The notes: generated from the sequence alone by a model not told the origin. A stretch of 64,000 nt of DNA from Alkalihalobacillus sp. YIM B00296 (GCF_020179385.1 NZ_JAIBLJ010000008.1:23774-87773), one strand, 5' to 3'. Counted from the stretch's first letter, positions 52,464 to 62,415 are shown. Program-made: numbers and translations.

Positions 52464-53327
52464 TCAGGAAGGGATGACTTCTCCAACCATTCTGCCCTTT
52501 GTTCGATAATGCTGGATCATTTCAAAGACGAGATCGGATTTGGTGACAAAATGGAGTGTTCGCTTAAGAACAGCAGGCTTCAAGCGACGGTAAACGACAC
52601 CTTGATGCTGGACGTGTTCCGCCTGGATTTCGGGTATGAATGATAAGCCGACTCCTTCTGCTGTATAACCGAGGATCGTTTCATAAGGCGTTTCGAGTGC
52701 CAGTTGAAATGAAAGACCATTTTCCTTATACATGTTTTCTACTTTAAGGCGTGTTTCACAAGGGATTAGCGGAAGGATGATTTTTTCCTGATCAAGGTCA
52801 TCAAGGGTGATCAGGGGTTTTTGGGCAAATAAATGATCACTTGGTATTGCCACTAAGTATTCTTCCTCAAATAACATAAGATCCCGAATTCCATCCCCTT
52901 CTTCAAAATCTTGAATGAATGCACCATCGATTTCACCTTTATGAAGGGACTCCAATAATTGTGTGCTCCTGCTTTCAAGCACCGTAAACAGTTGATGTGA
53001 TTTCATCTGTTTTGCGATTTTCGGAAAATAGTAAGATGCCATGGTCGGCAATGAACCGAATCGAAACGTAGTTGGATTGATGGTTTCGTAAATGACGGAA
53101 TTGAGTTGTTCGACTAACGGTCTGATTTTCTTAAGAAAGAGCCTTCCTTGCTCAGTCAGCCGGATACCGATATTCGTCCGGACCATCAAAGTCTGATTCA
53201 ATGATTTTTCAAGCTGTTTCAATTGTTTGCTCAGTGCAGGCTGTGAGATGAAGAGGCTGTTTGCGGCCTTTGACATGCTGCCTTTTTCCGCGACTTCAAT
53301 AAAAAAGCGCAACTGTTGTAATGTCAT
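52464..53327 (-). CDS. LysR-family transcriptional regulator
   Basis: The 287-residue protein has the LysR helix-turn-helix (LRFFIEVAEKGSMSKAANSL, FISQPALSKQLKQLE) and a periplasmic-binding-like effector domain (about 90-287). It is divergent from an MFS gene with 107 bases between, so it probably regulates that gene and itself. ATG at 53325-53327 follows AGGAAGGTGA; the upstream GTG lies in that site. Effector unknown. Confidence 0.93.
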   Translation of the reverse strand: MTLQQLRFFIEVAEKGSMSKAANSLFISQPALSKQLKQLEKSLNQTLMVRTNIGIRLTEQGRLFLKKIRPLVEQLNSVIYETINPTTFRFGSLPTMASYYFPKIAKQMKSHQLFTVLESRSTQLLESLHKGEIDGAFIQDFEEGDGIRDLMLFEEEYLVAIPSDHLFAQKPLITLDDLDQEKIILPLIPCETRLKVENMYKENGLSFQLALETPYETILGYTAEGVGLSFIPEIQAEHVQHQGVVYRRLKPAVLKRTLHFVTKSDLVFEMIQHYRTKGRMVGEVIPS

Positions 53328-53345
53328 GTAAATCACCTTCCTGGT

Positions 53346-53362
53346 TATAACGGATTGTTATA
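53346..53362. promoter_or_regulatory. Palindrome in the lysR-MFS intergenic region
   Basis: TATAAC and GTTATA form a perfect 6-bp inverted repeat spaced by GGATT, 18 bases upstream of the LysR start. It fits the T-N11-A shape of a LysR binding site. Confidence 0.5.
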
Positions 53363-53434
53363 GCAATTATACCATAATGATTATTCCGGGAGTCGGAATT
53401 TTGAATTAATATGAGGATAGATGGGGGTGATTTG

Positions 53435-54748
53435 ATGAAAGGACCAGTAGCAACCGGTGAGCAAAGACAGCAAACAGCCTATAACAAAAAAATACATTAT
53501 GCATGGATCATCCTTGCCCTGGCCTTCCTGACTCTTTTGACTATACAGGGGATCCGTTTATCATTCGGTGCTTTTATCGAACCTTGGGAATCTTTTTTCC
53601 AGACGAACCGCGGATTGATCTCCATGATCGGAATGGTCAGCTATATCATATTCGGTATTTCCCAGCCAGTGATCGGTAAGATCGTGGATCATGTCGGTCC
53701 CAGAACAATCTTTATCGGTAGTGTGATATTCGTTGGTACGGCGATGTTCATGACGACATTTGCAAACCATCCGTGGCAATTATTCCTTTTATACGGTATC
53801 ATTGCATCAATCGGTTTTGGCGGTGCCTCGCAAGTAACCGGAACTGTCGTCATTTCAAACTGGTTCCAGAAAAAACGCGGCCTGGCACTCGGCATTTTGT
53901 CCGCTGGGACGGCTGCAGGACAGCTATTGGTCGTTCCATCGACACTCAATTTCATCAGCTGGACCACTTGGCAGACGGCCATGTTATCATATGGATTGTT
54001 CTTGATGTTGATTTTTCTACCACTGCTTGTGTTTTTCATCAAAAACCGGCCGGCTGAAATTGGCTTGCAACCCTATGGGTATACAGTTAAAAGACCAGCT
54101 AAAACTATTCAAATGCCAGTTCGTGCACCAGGTACATTCGTTTTTTTCAAGGTGCTGAAAAAGAAGGAGTTCTGGTTTTTGATGCTCCCTTTCTTCGTTT
54201 GCGGTGTGACGACAAGCGGGTTGATCGATACCCACTTGATTCCATTTTCAAAGCATCATGGTGTTTCGAATGCCGTCATCAGTTGGACGATCGGGCTTTT
54301 AGCTGCATTCAATTTTGCAGGGACGATCACTTCTGGCTATTTATCGGATAAGTGGGATTGCCGGAAGATGCTCGGGTTCTTATATGGCCTCCGCTGTTTA
54401 ACATTGGTGTTGCTGCTCATCATCGGTGGTTTTTCAGACTTAGCGGTGTTCTTTCATCATAATCCGGCTATGTTGATCTTATTTGGCATTTCGTTTGGAA
54501 TTGTCGATTTTTCCACGGTTGCCCCGACGATCAAGCTTGCTACAGAGTATTTCAAAAACTACAGCATCGGGCTTGTGGTAGGTGGGTTGTTTCTCAGTCA
54601 CCAGATTGGTGCAGCACTCGGCTCTTACTTGCCAGGAATGTTATACGACATGATGGGGAATTACCAGCTATCGATCATATATGCGATTGTTATTCTTGTC
54701 GCTGCTGCAGTCATGAGTTTCCTGCTGCCGCAACCTGAAAACGGCTGA
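53435..54748 (+). CDS. MFS transporter, oxalate/formate antiporter-like group
   Basis: The 437-residue protein has 12 helices and MFS loop motif GKIVDHVGPRTIFIG, plus GGASQVTGTVVISNWFQKKR and LGILSAGTAAGQLLVVPSTL, typical of the OFA/monocarboxylate group that carries small organic acids. ATG 53435 follows GGGGGTGA. Divergent from a LysR regulator, and a methyltransferase fragment follows within 24 bases. The substrate is unknown. Confidence 0.88.
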   Translation: MKGPVATGEQRQQTAYNKKIHYAWIILALAFLTLLTIQGIRLSFGAFIEPWESFFQTNRGLISMIGMVSYIIFGISQPVIGKIVDHVGPRTIFIGSVIFVGTAMFMTTFANHPWQLFLLYGIIASIGFGGASQVTGTVVISNWFQKKRGLALGILSAGTAAGQLLVVPSTLNFISWTTWQTAMLSYGLFLMLIFLPLLVFFIKNRPAEIGLQPYGYTVKRPAKTIQMPVRAPGTFVFFKVLKKKEFWFLMLPFFVCGVTTSGLIDTHLIPFSKHHGVSNAVISWTIGLLAAFNFAGTITSGYLSDKWDCRKMLGFLYGLRCLTLVLLLIIGGFSDLAVFFHHNPAMLILFGISFGIVDFSTVAPTIKLATEYFKNYSIGLVVGGLFLSHQIGAALGSYLPGMLYDMMGNYQLSIIYAIVILVAAAVMSFLLPQPENG

Positions 54749-54771
54749 TGAATAGGAAAGGGGGCGTTCTG

Positions 54772-55376
54772 ATGGATAAAGACGCTCACATTCGAAAATT
54801 CAATAAGCAAGCTAAAAAATATGAAAAGCTGCAAAAGAAAGATCCTACAGCCAGATTTCGGAAAAGGATCATTCCTGATGCAGAGGGGAAGACCCTGGAG
54901 GTTGCGATCGGCACTGGTTTAAATCTTCCTTATTATAGAAATGTAACCGAATTAACAGGGATCGATTACAGTTCTGAAATGCTGAATGCAGCCAGTAAAA
55001 TCACTCATTCCTATCCATTCGAGATCAATTTGGAACAGGTGGATGTCGAAACGATCCATTTCGAAGAGAACAGCTTCGATACGATCGTTTCTTCCCTTCC
55101 TTCTGTTCCTACGAAAACCCTGTGCAGATATTGAACCGCTTCCAGAGGTGGTGTAGGCCGGGTAGAAAAGTATTGATGCTTGAGCATGGGAAAAGTACGA
55201 ATCGGATGTTAAGAGGGATCCAGAGAGGAATTGATCCGATTGCCTATAAAATGATCAGCTGCCATCAAGAAAGGGATATCCTTGGTTTTGTGGCCAGATC
55301 ACAACTGGAAGTGTTGAAAGTAGAAAGGGCACTGGCAGGTTTGATTTATTTCATATGGGCAAGACCACAAAAATAG
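54772..55376 (+). pseudogene. Class I methyltransferase, frameshifted
   Basis: The first frame encodes KTLEVAIGTGLNLPYY (motif I), LTGIDYSSEML and ENSFDTIVSSL. Near 55092-55096 one base appears lost (TTCCCTTCC), and the next frame continues SFCSYENPVQILNRFQRWCR, KVLMLEHGKSTN and ERALAGLIYFIWARPQK. Joined, the roughly 201 residues match PmtA/UbiE-like methyltransferases. ATG 54772 follows AGGAAAGGGGGC. Confidence 0.82.
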
Positions 55377-55567
55377 GGAGTTGACCATCAATGAGGTCAG
55401 CCCTTTTCTGTTAAAGAAAGTTATTGAGCTAATGGGTGCTTGATTTAAAGAAGCTCTTACTACAATCATAAGAGGTACCATCCACCCTTTTCTCCCCCTT
55501 CCCTGGGAATGGAAGATACATTAAAAACACCTTCTTCAACAATCCTGTCATCTTGCTTAAAACCCAT

Positions 55568-56662
55568 TTACTTCCTAGTTATGCCTCTTCTTATTTTCGA
55601 TACTACTAATACTGTAATCGGAATTACAAAACCCATCGTTCCAAAATAAAAAAACATCCATTTAATAAACTCAGCGGTATACACAATATCTGGGTAAACA
55701 ACTATGGAGAGAACAACCAATATCATACCTAAAGGGAATGTCAAAACCTTATAATCCTTTAACTTTAAAGTATGAGCTAGGGACAAAACAGACGCATAAA
55801 AACAAATGGCTAATTTAATAAATATAGAAATAAACCAAATACCTGCTAGTACAGCTTCAAATCGTTGCATAAAATTCCCAATATTTATTTTTTGGGAAAG
55901 AGTAAAAGTCGGATAAAATTGCCTAGCTGTTATATCTACCCCAAGAACTAATATGGAAACTACTGTAAATATAATTAATAGAATTCCTCCATTTAATGCC
56001 CCCGTAAAGAATTTTTTTTCCGCTCCTTTCTTCTTTTGTATATAAGGAATAATCATTAGAAAAACAGAAAATTGAAAAAAAGGAACGGCGATGAAAGGGA
56101 GACTCGCTCGAACTATGGTTTTTACTCCGCTCTCAAAAAGAGGTTGTATATTTGAAAATTTAACTTCAGGGGTAAGAGCGATCAACAGTATTAACATCAT
56201 AATAATTAACCATGGATAAAATATTTCTGCTGCCCGAGCCAACGTCTCAAGTCCTAAACGAATCCCCATGATCACAACAACAATAAAAATAATTAAGATA
56301 GCTTCAAGAGGGGTTTCCGGCATAAGGAGCGTTATTACGAAGTCACCTACATCCCGAAGAACAAAGGCAGAAATCAAATAAAAATTAAAGAAGAAGGCTA
56401 GATTAACTAATTTTCCTATCCATTTTCCTAAAATGACTTCCGTATATTGAGCAAAATTTAAATGAGGATAAAGATTCGCAACGGAAGTAATGAGTTTAAC
56501 AACCAACAACCCAATCACTACTCCAAATCCTGCAGCAATCCAAGCATCTTGTTTTGCTTCAGCCGCAAGAGATGAAGGAATGTAAAGGACAGAACTGCCT
56601 ATAGTAAATACGAAAACAAATATCTGAAATTGCCTTACTGATATCACACCATTTTCAAGCAT
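55568..56662 (-). CDS. Germinant receptor inner-membrane subunit (GerAB family)
   Basis: The 364-residue protein has ten predicted transmembrane helices and the family start VISVRQFQIFVFVFTIGSSV followed by PSSLAAEAKQDAWIA, plus ETLARAAEIFYPWL and SLPFIAVPFFQFSVFL. GerAB-type subunits are amino-acid-permease-like proteins that bind germinants in the spore inner membrane. Normally A, B and C subunits are encoded together; here no intact A or C gene is adjacent, so it is an orphan or broken unit. ATG at 56660-56662 follows GGAAGAGG. Confidence 0.9.
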   Translation of the reverse strand: MLENGVISVRQFQIFVFVFTIGSSVLYIPSSLAAEAKQDAWIAAGFGVVIGLLVVKLITSVANLYPHLNFAQYTEVILGKWIGKLVNLAFFFNFYLISAFVLRDVGDFVITLLMPETPLEAILIIFIVVVIMGIRLGLETLARAAEIFYPWLIIMMLILLIALTPEVKFSNIQPLFESGVKTIVRASLPFIAVPFFQFSVFLMIIPYIQKKKGAEKKFFTGALNGGILLIIFTVVSILVLGVDITARQFYPTFTLSQKINIGNFMQRFEAVLAGIWFISIFIKLAICFYASVLSLAHTLKLKDYKVLTFPLGMILVVLSIVVYPDIVYTAEFIKWMFFYFGTMGFVIPITVLVVSKIRRGITRK

Positions 56663-57437
56663 ACTTATACCTCTTCCGGAAAAGTTGTATCTTTCCAATT
56701 TACCCTAAATAGTATTAGCTACCCTATAAACTATTAAACATTTCTAGCTTCTGCGAAAAAGAACGTAACAAGGTCTTCCGTTATTTAGGTAAGCCTTTGT
56801 TAAACATTACTGCCCACCTGCCCATCAATGACAAACTTAACAAAAACGAGGTTCAGATAAAATATCCAAAACGGGTTTTCCGGTTAGTGTTTTTTTAAAC
56901 GGTTTAAGTTTATTCAAAGCGATATTACATACAATGCATTTTAATTTTAAATCTACAAAAAAAAACGATTTCTAAGGTAGTTAAAATTAAAGATGGGAGC
57001 AAGGCATTTATTCGTAATCTGGGATCGTATTTTATTCTTCTTCAACCCCATCGATAACTAAGTAATATCTCTTAAATACACATGTATTCACAGCCCTTTA
57101 TTGTGAAGAAGGGGCTGACTAAATTCTATGAAATGTAAGAGTTAAGGGAAAAGTGGTCGAAGGGAGATAGAGGAGGTCTAGTAGACTCCCTTATATTCTA
57201 TATAATGTACACATGCTCCACGTCACCCTTGGAGGTTTACCCTCCAATGTCTCTACGGGTCAAAAGCCCTTTCATTCCTTCGTTATGCCCGTCCAAAGGG
57301 TGGAGGCTGGTTATGCTAAAGGAAGGGGTCTTGGCCTTTTTTGTTGCACCCAGTACTCCGTACATATTTGAGAGCCTGCGAATACATAGCGTTTGGTCAT
57401 TCTCTTAAAGTGAAAATAGGTAAGCGGCTTTTAAGAG
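56663..57437. other. Gene-poor stretch
   Basis: No coding region is supported here. It holds a hairpin CAGCCC/GGGCTG (57092-57118) and AT-rich stretches. Minus-strand fragments such as HPLDGHNEGMKGLLTRRD near 57290 look protein-like but are broken and unassigned. Confidence 0.5.
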
Positions 57438-57539
57438 TTATATCTTTTCCGGGTTATAGGTTTCTTGATACTTGGTCATTCCAACGAGAATACGAATGAG
57501 CTTACCTATTAGCTTCATCAACGATTTCATTCTACTCAT
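57438..57539 (-). pseudogene. Possible C-terminal fragment of an IS110-type transposase
   Basis: A 33-residue frame (MSRMKSLMKLIGKLIRIL, then VGMTKYQETYNPEKI) resembles the last segment of IS110-family transposases, where KLxRIIxxxxxxxxxYxPEK-like sequence is common. It has no larger context. The call is tentative. Confidence 0.3.
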
Positions 57540-57657
57540 ACCTCTTTCATGAATATTAGGACAATTAAAGCAAATAAATGCTGAGGACTTATTTTATCTA
57601 AGTTTATATTGTTTAATTCAGGAAATAATGGATGAAAAAGTGATAGTGGGTAGAAAA

Positions 57658-58063
57658 ATGCGATTTTTTAAAAAGTCGTTTAAAAATCGAATCCTTGTCT
57701 ACACAACAGAAGAGCAAATTAAATAAGAGTCTAAAAGAAAATATACATACTATAAAAATGCACGGGAAGATACATTGGATTTTTTTGTCAAGGGACCGTG
57801 AACTTAGAACAGACTTTTACAATGTGGTCGCGAAAGATTCGAAAGTAGAAAATGCGTTAAAAGTAATGACGGATTGGAAAATATTCCAGCAAGTAAATTA
57901 TTTTCATCTCTCGAAACATCGGAAAAAGCATGGGAACCTTCAATAACTGTTACATTGGATGAACTAATTGCAGATTTTTGGTGAAGAGATTCAACTTTCG
58001 AATCCAGATTATTGGGATAAGAATAAAAAAGAATGGGACAAGAAATTTACTGCATGCCGGTAG
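57658..58063 (+). pseudogene. Fused fragments of germinant receptor A and C subunits
   Basis: The start resembles a GerA-type N-terminus (MRFFKKSFKNR, then KSLKENIHTIK in a shifted frame). Next come GerC-like segments: RDRELRTDFYNVVAKDSKVE, then SSLETSEKAWEPSITVTLDE in another frame, then FGEEIQLSNPDYWDKNKKEW, which is the Ger(x)C C-terminal hallmark. All membrane-spanning parts of A and most of C are missing. The order A-C then D then B fits a dead ger operon. Confidence 0.6.
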
Positions 58064-58306
58064 GAATAAAAAGATCTCAAGATAAGACAGGTGGGTACTA
58101 TAGGAATCCCCCCTTGAAAAAATCAAGAAGTGGTGTTGGTCGGGACTGAAGGAAAAAGGACCATATGAAAGCTATCATTTATATATAATACCGAACGACA
58201 GGATTCAGAAATTTGTGGAATTTTCCGTACATATGAAGGTAGATTTCAAAATATGACGAGTAGGTAGTGGACTGTCCTTCTAAAAGAAGGAAGGGAGTAT
58301 ATCTGT

Positions 58307-58540
58307 ATGATGGCAATCTTAGGAATCCTATTAGTAATTATTGTGATTGTGTATATCGAAGTTCCTTCCCTTTTGAAAAAAGGATTTAAAAAAGAACTAT
58401 GGGTATTTGGGATTCTGCTCCTTTTTGGGACAGGGTTAAGTATAGCTCAGGGATTACAGGTAGATATCCCGAATCCTATGGATTGGATCAAATTTGTTTA
58501 TAAGCCATTTAGTGATATTCTATACGGTTTATTGAAGTAG
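58307..58540 (+). CDS. Small two-helix protein like germinant-receptor D subunits
   Basis: The 77-residue protein has two transmembrane helices (about 2-20 and 30-48) and a C-terminal PNPMDWIKFVYKPFSDILYG. Small two-helix D proteins of this size lie beside many ger operons and modulate germination. The gene is intact with AAGGAAGGGAG upstream, yet its neighbours, the GerA/C remnant before and the GerB remnant after, are dead. Confidence 0.65.
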   Translation: MMAILGILLVIIVIVYIEVPSLLKKGFKKELWVFGILLLFGTGLSIAQGLQVDIPNPMDWIKFVYKPFSDILYGLLK

Positions 58541-58560
58541 AAAGGAAAGGCGGGAAAGAG

Positions 58561-58641
58561 ATGCAGGAAAAAAGTAAAATTAATGGAAGGCAATTTACAT
58601 TATTGGTGGTTATGTTTACGATTGAAAGCCCTCTCTTATAG
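58561..58641 (+). pseudogene. Truncated N-terminus of a second GerAB-type subunit
   Basis: The frame MQEKSKINGRQFTLLVVMFT, then IESPLL and a stop, matches the start of GerAB-type proteins (compare VISVRQFQIFVFVFTIGSS in the intact copy at 55568-56662). Nothing recognisable of the remaining helices follows. It starts 20 bases after the D-like gene. Confidence 0.6.
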
Positions 58642-58849
58642 GCCATCATGCTTACTTCCGAAGATTTAATAAGGGCCAGTTTAATTGCAAAAAAAGAAGC
58701 AAATAATGGTGTGATAATGATAACAAAGTCAATGGGATTGTTTGCAGCTACATAACAAACTATATTCCACAATACCAGCTAATAGAAGGTCAATTGGGAC
58801 TTTAACGGAGTAGCCGGAATACCTCCAATAAAGTTCTATAAAGCAAAAA

Positions 58850-58876
58850 GACTCGTCAATTCGACGAGCCATTTTT
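58850..58876. terminator. Bidirectional terminator
   Basis: GACTCGTC pairs with GACGAGCC (one wobble) around a 5-base loop, with A-run before and T-run after. It likely ends the LTA synthase transcript on the minus strand. Confidence 0.75.
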
Positions 58877-58980
58877 AATTATATAAAGCCGTTTCAATGA
58901 CAAAATATATACCATTTAAATTAATAATTTTGAAATTACCCCTCCAATCGGAACGGTTTAGACAGCCCCAGACCCAAAGA

Positions 58981-60909
58981 TTATTGTGTTTGATCCTTAC
59001 TATAATCGTAATCTGATGGGTCTACAGGGTTGAATCCTTTTGGTTTGTAAAAACGCAAGAGGTCACTGTAAACAATGTTATCTGATAATTCCAGTTCTCT
59101 TCTTCCGAATTCAACAGCATCCTTACAAAACTTATTCTCTACAGCCTGATCTGTCGGATTTTCATAACATTTATCATTTATGGATGAATATTCAGGTGTC
59201 ATCACGTCGCCGTTGCGGAATGGGACGATTTCCCGATGCTCTGATGAGAGCAGGTCAGACCCGAATGATAAAAATGGTTCATCTTCTATTCCCAGTAGAT
59301 GCAATACTGTCGGACGAACGTCGACTTGCCCGCCGTATTCATGGACTTGTTTCCCTTTAACGCCTGGAATGTGAATATAAAGCGGTACTCTTTGAAGTTG
59401 TGCATTCTTATAAGGTGTAATCGGTTCTCCTAACACTTGTTCCATCGCTTTATTATGGTTTGTGGATATTCCGTAATGGTCACCATACATGACGACCATC
59501 GTGTTCTCATACAATCCAGATTCCTTCAGATCATTGAAGAACTGCTCAACAGCCTGGTCTGTATAATGAGCGGTCTGAAAGTATCCATTTACCACTTCAT
59601 CTTCGGTTTCAGGCGTTGGGAAGTCGACATCTCCTTCATCCATTTTGAAAGGGAAATGGTTCGACAATGTGATCATTTTTGCATGGAAAGGTTGTTCCAG
59701 GTTTTTAAGATAAGGGATAGACTCTTTGAAAAAAGGTTTATCCTTCAATCCATAGTTGATGACATCCTCTTCATTCATGTCATAATACGCAGAATCGAAG
59801 AATTTCTCGATTCCGTAAGCCTTGTAAATCTGATCACGGTTCCAGAAGGTTTTGGTGTTTCCATGGAAGGAAGACGTCGTGTATCCATGCTGCTTCAAAA
59901 TGGCAGGTTGAGCCTGGTACGTATTTTGCGCCTTCTCCATGGATACGGCTCCACTCGGTAATGGAAAAAGGGAATTGGCCATCATGAATTCCGCGTCAGA
60001 TGTTTTCCCCTGACCTACCTGATGGAAGAAGTTATCGAAATAGAACGTGTTCGGATCATTTGTCAGCTTATTCAGAAAGGGTGTCACTTCCTGGCCGTTG
60101 ATTTCTTCACCGATGGCGAATGTCTGTAAAGATTCCAAAGAAATATAAATGACGTTCATATCTTTAGCTGCACCGAAATATTCTTCATTCGGCAGCGTCT
60201 GGTTCGCTTCAATGAACTCTTTGGCTTCAGACAGATCATCACTGCTTGCCATCGCACGTTGCGTCGATGATTTAGCTGTTACAATTGCATCGTAGATTTG
60301 ATAATTGTATTGCCCGATATATTTTACAAGATAGTTCCGGTCGAATGAGCGTGTAAGTAATTGTGGCCGATCCGTTTCTGCAAGGCCAAGGTTTGCCGAA
60401 AAGATCAGTATCGCCGAAACGAAAACCAGACCGGCTTTTTTTCTTGAAATCGGTGGTTGGTGTCCAATGATCTTAAACAGTGCCAGACCTAGCAAGAGGA
60501 ATGTATCTGTAAAATAAAGCACATCCGTAAACTTCATAAGTGCTAATGCACTATCACCTAATTCACCAGCACTATTTGTATGAAGCACTGTCGGAAGTGT
60601 AATGAAATCATTGAAAAATCGGTAATAAGCTACATTGGCATATAAAAGGACCGATAATAGGAAATTGATTAGCAAGATCGCCCCGACTCTCTTTTTCCCA
60701 GCCATCAATAAGGCGATACCAAAAAAGAATAGGGCCGAGCTGATCGGATTTATGAGCAATAGGAATGATTGCAGTACATTTTTGATTTCCAATTCAAATT
60801 CTATTTGATAAACCACATATGTCTTCAGCCAAAATAGAATGACTGCGACGAAGAAGAATGAATAGGGCTTATTGAAAAAATCCTTCCAATTCTTATTTAT
60901 TTGTATCAT
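58981..60909 (-). CDS. ltaS: Lipoteichoic acid synthase-family protein
   Basis: The 642-residue protein has five N-terminal transmembrane helices (to about residue 175) and an extracellular sulfatase-like domain. Catalytic Thr is T303 in GQGKTSDAEF, with E259 in YISLESLQ and metal residues in YGDHYG. A possible signal-peptidase site lies near SSTQRAMAS (214-222). LtaS polymerises glycerol phosphate from phosphatidylglycerol on a glycolipid anchor. The glycosyltransferase at 25016 could make such an anchor. ATG at 60907-60909 follows GTAGGTGAG. Paralogues with primase or minor synthase roles cannot be excluded. Confidence 0.92.
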   Translation of the reverse strand: MIQINKNWKDFFNKPYSFFFVAVILFWLKTYVVYQIEFELEIKNVLQSFLLLINPISSALFFFGIALLMAGKKRVGAILLINFLLSVLLYANVAYYRFFNDFITLPTVLHTNSAGELGDSALALMKFTDVLYFTDTFLLLGLALFKIIGHQPPISRKKAGLVFVSAILIFSANLGLAETDRPQLLTRSFDRNYLVKYIGQYNYQIYDAIVTAKSSTQRAMASSDDLSEAKEFIEANQTLPNEEYFGAAKDMNVIYISLESLQTFAIGEEINGQEVTPFLNKLTNDPNTFYFDNFFHQVGQGKTSDAEFMMANSLFPLPSGAVSMEKAQNTYQAQPAILKQHGYTTSSFHGNTKTFWNRDQIYKAYGIEKFFDSAYYDMNEEDVINYGLKDKPFFKESIPYLKNLEQPFHAKMITLSNHFPFKMDEGDVDFPTPETEDEVVNGYFQTAHYTDQAVEQFFNDLKESGLYENTMVVMYGDHYGISTNHNKAMEQVLGEPITPYKNAQLQRVPLYIHIPGVKGKQVHEYGGQVDVRPTVLHLLGIEDEPFLSFGSDLLSSEHREIVPFRNGDVMTPEYSSINDKCYENPTDQAVENKFCKDAVEFGRRELELSDNIVYSDLLRFYKPKGFNPVDPSDYDYSKDQTQ

Positions 60910-61107
60910 ACAACTCACCTACTAAGATGTTTTTCGATTGTCATTAAATAATACCCAAGAAAAATGGGCTGAAAACAGGCTATCACTTCTGTAATTCAAC
61001 ATTGATCGGCATCTTATAGTTAATTCGTATGTCATGCCGGAAAAGAGAGTGTATGGAAAAAATTAAGAAAAAAGAAGGATTAATGACCTTAAAGCAAATA
61101 AAGGTCG

Positions 61108-61680
61108 TCAGTCCCATTTATCAATTGAAGTGACTTCCTGCTCATCCAATCGATTTAAAAGTATTCCAGCCTCTTCTTCAATTACAGTTTGCTCCAGGTG
61201 CTGCTTCTTGACGAAGCCCTCCTTATACATATGCTGGATCATCTGATAAAGCGGGTCATAATAATGATCGATATTGAAAAGCCCGAGCGGCTTTAGATGA
61301 TAACCCAACTGGTTCCAAGTCATGACTTCGAACATTTCTTCCATCGTCCCGATCCCGCCAGGCAGGGCGATGAATGCATCTGCGAGCTCATACATGAGAG
61401 CTTTCCGTTCATGCATAGTATCGACGACTTTCAGTTCTGACAACTCCAGATGGTCAACCTGCTCATATATTTTTCGCGGAATGATACCGGTCGCCTTTCC
61501 ACCGTGGCTCATTACAGCATGGGCGAGTTCACCCATCAATCCCGAGTTGCCGCCTCCGTATACGAGCTTAATATCACTCTCCGCCAATAAGGTACCTAAC
61601 TTTTCAACGTTTTCCCGATAAGACGGGCTCGTCCCGAAACTGGACCCACAAAATACACAGATAGAAGAAAATTTGTACAT
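61108..61680 (-). CDS. LOG-family protein (YvdD-like, TIGR00730)
   Basis: The 190-residue protein has a Rossmann fold with VYGGGNSGLMGELA, the catalytic region HERKALM and PGGIGTMEE (residues 107-115). The LOG family includes cytokinin riboside 5'-monophosphate phosphoribohydrolases, once misnamed lysine decarboxylases. It is divergent from a beta-carbonic anhydrase gene with about 160 bases between; a yvdD-yvdA neighbourhood is also known in B. subtilis. Confidence 0.93.
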   Translation of the reverse strand: MYKFSSICVFCGSSFGTSPSYRENVEKLGTLLAESDIKLVYGGGNSGLMGELAHAVMSHGGKATGIIPRKIYEQVDHLELSELKVVDTMHERKALMYELADAFIALPGGIGTMEEMFEVMTWNQLGYHLKPLGLFNIDHYYDPLYQMIQHMYKEGFVKKQHLEQTVIEEEAGILLNRLDEQEVTSIDKWD

Positions 61681-61764
61681 ATTGTTCGTACCCCCTTGAT
61701 TACAAATACTTATTCTTAGCCTATAAAAAAATTGGCCAATAAGAACAAAATTCGGAGTGGACCT

Positions 61765-61793
61765 TTGAAATTCCTCTAGACAACTTATATATT
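61765..61793 (+). promoter_or_regulatory. Promoter of the carbonic anhydrase gene
   Basis: TTGAAA (61765-61770) and TATATT (61788-61793) are 17 bases apart, 49 bases before the start codon. Confidence 0.6.
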
Positions 61794-61841
61794 AGTTATA
61801 AGCAGGTTTTGACTAATCTTATTAGAGAGAGGGACTTTTTT

Positions 61842-62405
61842 ATGCCACTATTAGATGAGATTTTGAACTATAATGAATCGTTCGTTGAAGAAAAAGCTTA
61901 TGAACCCTATCAAACATCAAAACTTCCAGACAAACGCATGGTTGTTGTTTCTTGTATGGACACAAGATTAGTGGAACTGTTGCCGCGATCGATGAACTTG
62001 CGGAATGGTGATTTCAAATTGATCAAGAACGCCGGGGCAATCATTTCCCATCCTTTTGGAAGTGTAATGAGGAGTATACTTGTAGCCGTATATGAGCTGA
62101 ACGCCGATGAAGTATTCGTGATTGGTCACCATCAATGCGGCATGAGCAGTATCGAACCGCAGAAAATGATCGGCCACTTTAAAGAACGTGGAGTTTCAAA
62201 TGATACGATCAATACCTTGAAGCATTCTGGAGTGGACCTTGAAAAATGGTTGAGCGGCTTCAAAAGTGTCGAAGAAAGTGTAAGAAATAGTGTGGATATG
62301 GTACGCAATCATCCCCTATTACCTGATGACATTCCAGTTCATGGGCTTGTAATCGCCCCTGACACCGGGAAATTGGATCTCGTCGTTGATGGTTATGACA
62401 GATAA
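61842..62405 (+). CDS. Beta-class carbonic anhydrase
   Basis: The 187-residue zinc enzyme interconverts carbon dioxide and bicarbonate. Zinc and active-site residues are C38, D40 and R42 in CMDTRLV, and H96 and C99 in GHHQCGM. The GNAGAIISHPFGSV-like segment (KNAGAIISHPFGSV) is typical. ATG 61842 follows GAGAGAGGGA; the TTG-started longer frame is rejected. Ends at a long terminator. Confidence 0.95.
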   Translation: MPLLDEILNYNESFVEEKAYEPYQTSKLPDKRMVVVSCMDTRLVELLPRSMNLRNGDFKLIKNAGAIISHPFGSVMRSILVAVYELNADEVFVIGHHQCGMSSIEPQKMIGHFKERGVSNDTINTLKHSGVDLEKWLSGFKSVEESVRNSVDMVRNHPLLPDDIPVHGLVIAPDTGKLDLVVDGYDR

Positions 62406-62415
62406 TCAAGATTAA

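Noticed and set aside
57205..57408. 67-codon + strand frame
   Set aside because: No start signal and no recognisable family; the region looks like decayed sequence.
58509..58772. 87-codon minus-strand membrane-like frame
   Set aside because: Overlaps the D-like gene and the GerB remnant and lacks a ribosome site.
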